Below, piece by piece: positions 63,290-64,000 of a stretch of DNA of 64,000 bases. The notes under the pieces are model-generated. The model made no database searches. It saw nothing but the letters and a program-made list of their open reading frames with translations, and was not told the origin of the DNA. Made by a program: the position numbers and the translations under genes. Where the stretch lies: NCBI GenBank assembly GCA_902612575.1, contig CACMDZ010000003.1, forward strand, positions 54,610 to 118,609, given 5' to 3'. Each line of letters begins with the position of its first letter. Position 1 is the first letter of the stretch. This DNA is from an uncultured Pelagibacteraceae bacterium (GTDB taxonomy: Bacteria > Pseudomonadota > Alphaproteobacteria > Pelagibacterales > Pelagibacteraceae).

Positions 63290-64000
63290 CTGCCCTCTTC
63301 CCTAAAAGTCTAAAATAGACAAACATAAAAATTAAAAGTAGAGCAACAATTACAATGGATACAGCAGAACCCATACCAATATCAGATATTGTAAATCCTT
63401 GTTCATAAACATTTATTGGTAAAGTTCTCGTACCAGATGCACCACCAGTAAGTAGAAAAATATCCTCAAACTTATTAAAGTTCCAAATAAATCTTATCAT
63501 AAATAAAATAGATATGACTGCTGTGATTTGAGGAAGTGTAATACTGACAAATTTTTGGACAGGTCCAGCACCATCTACATCAGCTGCTTCGTATAATTCT
63601 TTAGGAATTGCCTGAAGACGAGCTAATATAAAAAGAAAAGCTAAAGGGAAATAACGCCAAATTTCGAAAATAATAACAGTTGTTAATGCTAATCTTAATT
63701 TCAAATCAAAACCAAAAAAATTAATAGTTAAATATTTTTGACCTAGTAGGTTTAAAGGTTCCTGAATAACTTGAAAATTTAATAAAAGGTTATTTAAAGT
63801 ACCACTATAAGGATCCAATAATAGTTCCCAAGTATATGCTAAGGCAACAACAGGTCCTACATAAGGAAAAAGAAGTATGCTTCTCATAAATGTTCTTCCA
63901 AAAAATTTTTGATTTACAAGCTGAGCTGCTAAAATTCCAAACACTATTGATCCTATTGTCCCAAAAAAAGTATAATAAAATGTCGTCATTAACAGATCAA
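63279..64000 (-). CDS. Sugar ABC transporter permease (MalF-like), 5' end cut by the window
   Basis: The track starts at ATG 63989, but the frame stays open to the window edge (codons for Asp-Leu-Leu precede the ATG), so the true start lies outside. Visible are about five helices and the EAA loop KELYEAADVDGAGPVQKF, typical of MalF-type permeases. MalF-like proteins are about 290 aa, so about 50 N-terminal residues are missing. Together with malG it imports a sugar or glycoside for the GH63-like enzyme. Binding protein and ATPase are not in view. Confidence 0.88.
   Translation of the reverse strand, partial: DLLMTTFYYTFFGTIGSIVFGILAAQLVNQKFFGRTFMRSILLFPYVGPVVALAYTWELLLDPYSGTLNNLLLNFQVIQEPLNLLGQKYLTINFFGFDLKLRLALTTVIIFEIWRYFPLAFLFILARLQAIPKELYEAADVDGAGPVQKFVSITLPQITAVISILFMIRFIWNFNKFEDIFLLTGGASGTRTLPINVYEQGFTISDIGMGSAVSIVIVALLLIFMFVYFRLLGKRADEN

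Overview
ORGANISM. The window looks like a streamlined marine alphaproteobacterium of the SAR11 clade (Pelagibacterales). The DNA is very AT-rich, intergenic gaps are mostly 0-40 bp, and neighbours often share start/stop bases (TAATG, ATGA, 8-bp overlaps). The gene content is dominated by methylated osmolytes and one-carbon units: BhmT, three FAD/GcvT dimethylglycine/sarcosine dehydrogenase-type proteins, ETF and ETF-QO, sarcosine oxidase soxBDAG, formate-THF ligase, a betaine-type ABC transporter and DMSP-related enzymes. This is inferred from gene content and composition; no rRNA is present to prove it. No tRNA, rRNA, IS element, CRISPR array or prophage was seen, and no gene-free stretch exceeds 300 bp. 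LAYOUT. 1-1.4 kb: end of a sugar isomerase/epimerase gene and a Gfo/Idh/MocA oxidoreductase. 1.4-1.8 kb: an isolated small-protein unit with its own promoter, a leader with two tandem hairpin/pseudoknot modules, a 63-aa ORF and a strong terminator. 1.8-9 kb (minus): secreted cupin, SOUL protein, aminotransferase, small ORF, histidine phosphatase, TPR protein, PmbA/TldD pair, haloacetate-dehalogenase-like hydrolase. 9-11.2 kb (plus): GMP reductase, tartrate/D-malate dehydrogenase. 11.2-19.4 kb (minus): fbpABC-type ferric iron transporter behind tandem Fur-like boxes, followed without a visible break by an FAD/GcvT dehydrogenase, a TauD-type dioxygenase and an AEC transporter. 19.5-22 kb (minus): folE, acuI-like reductase, lysR. 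22-22.9 kb (plus): hisI and a DUF2237 gene. 22.9-39 kb (minus): one unbroken 17-gene run in the order bhmT, dimethylglycine dehydrogenase, methyltransferase, Rieske oxygenase, SET protein, DddP-like M24 enzyme, APS-kinase-like protein, nucleotidyltransferase, ECH-like protein, CoA-binding protein, NAD(P)H oxidoreductase, DUF4864, small membrane protein, second FAD/GcvT dehydrogenase, etfB, etfA, ETF-QO. 39-43.8 kb (plus): betaine/TMAO-type binding protein and permease, a short MetF-like protein, a DmdA/GcvT-superfamily protein, a Yip1 membrane protein. 43.8-47.2 kb (minus): an uncharacterised four-gene cassette (atypical M19 dipeptidase, 550-aa unknown, DUF3726, and a 55-aa C4 zinc-ribbon protein missing from the ORF track). 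47.2-52 kb: purE, purK, SRAP, GNAT, unknown, MFS/BT1-like transporter. 52-57 kb (minus): soxBDAG. 57.2-58.9 kb: fhs. 58.9-64 kb (minus): sugar ABC permeases, a GH63-like glycosidase, an iron alcohol dehydrogenase and a glutamine amidotransferase. HOW THE GENES FIT. Glycine betaine would be imported, demethylated by BhmT to dimethylglycine, then oxidised by the FAD/GcvT dehydrogenases (electrons via ETF and ETF-QO to quinone) and by SoxBDAG to glycine. The methyl groups would be captured as methylene-THF. Fhs, MetF-like and GcvT-like proteins exchange those units for energy and purines. DddP-like and AcuI-like genes suggest a DMSP-to-acrylate-to-propionyl-CoA branch. The strongest candidates for something undescribed are the tandem covarying pseudoknot leader at 1.45 kb, the dipeptidase/550-aa/DUF3726/zinc-ribbon cassette, and the MetF-like/GcvT-like pair beside the osmolyte transporter.
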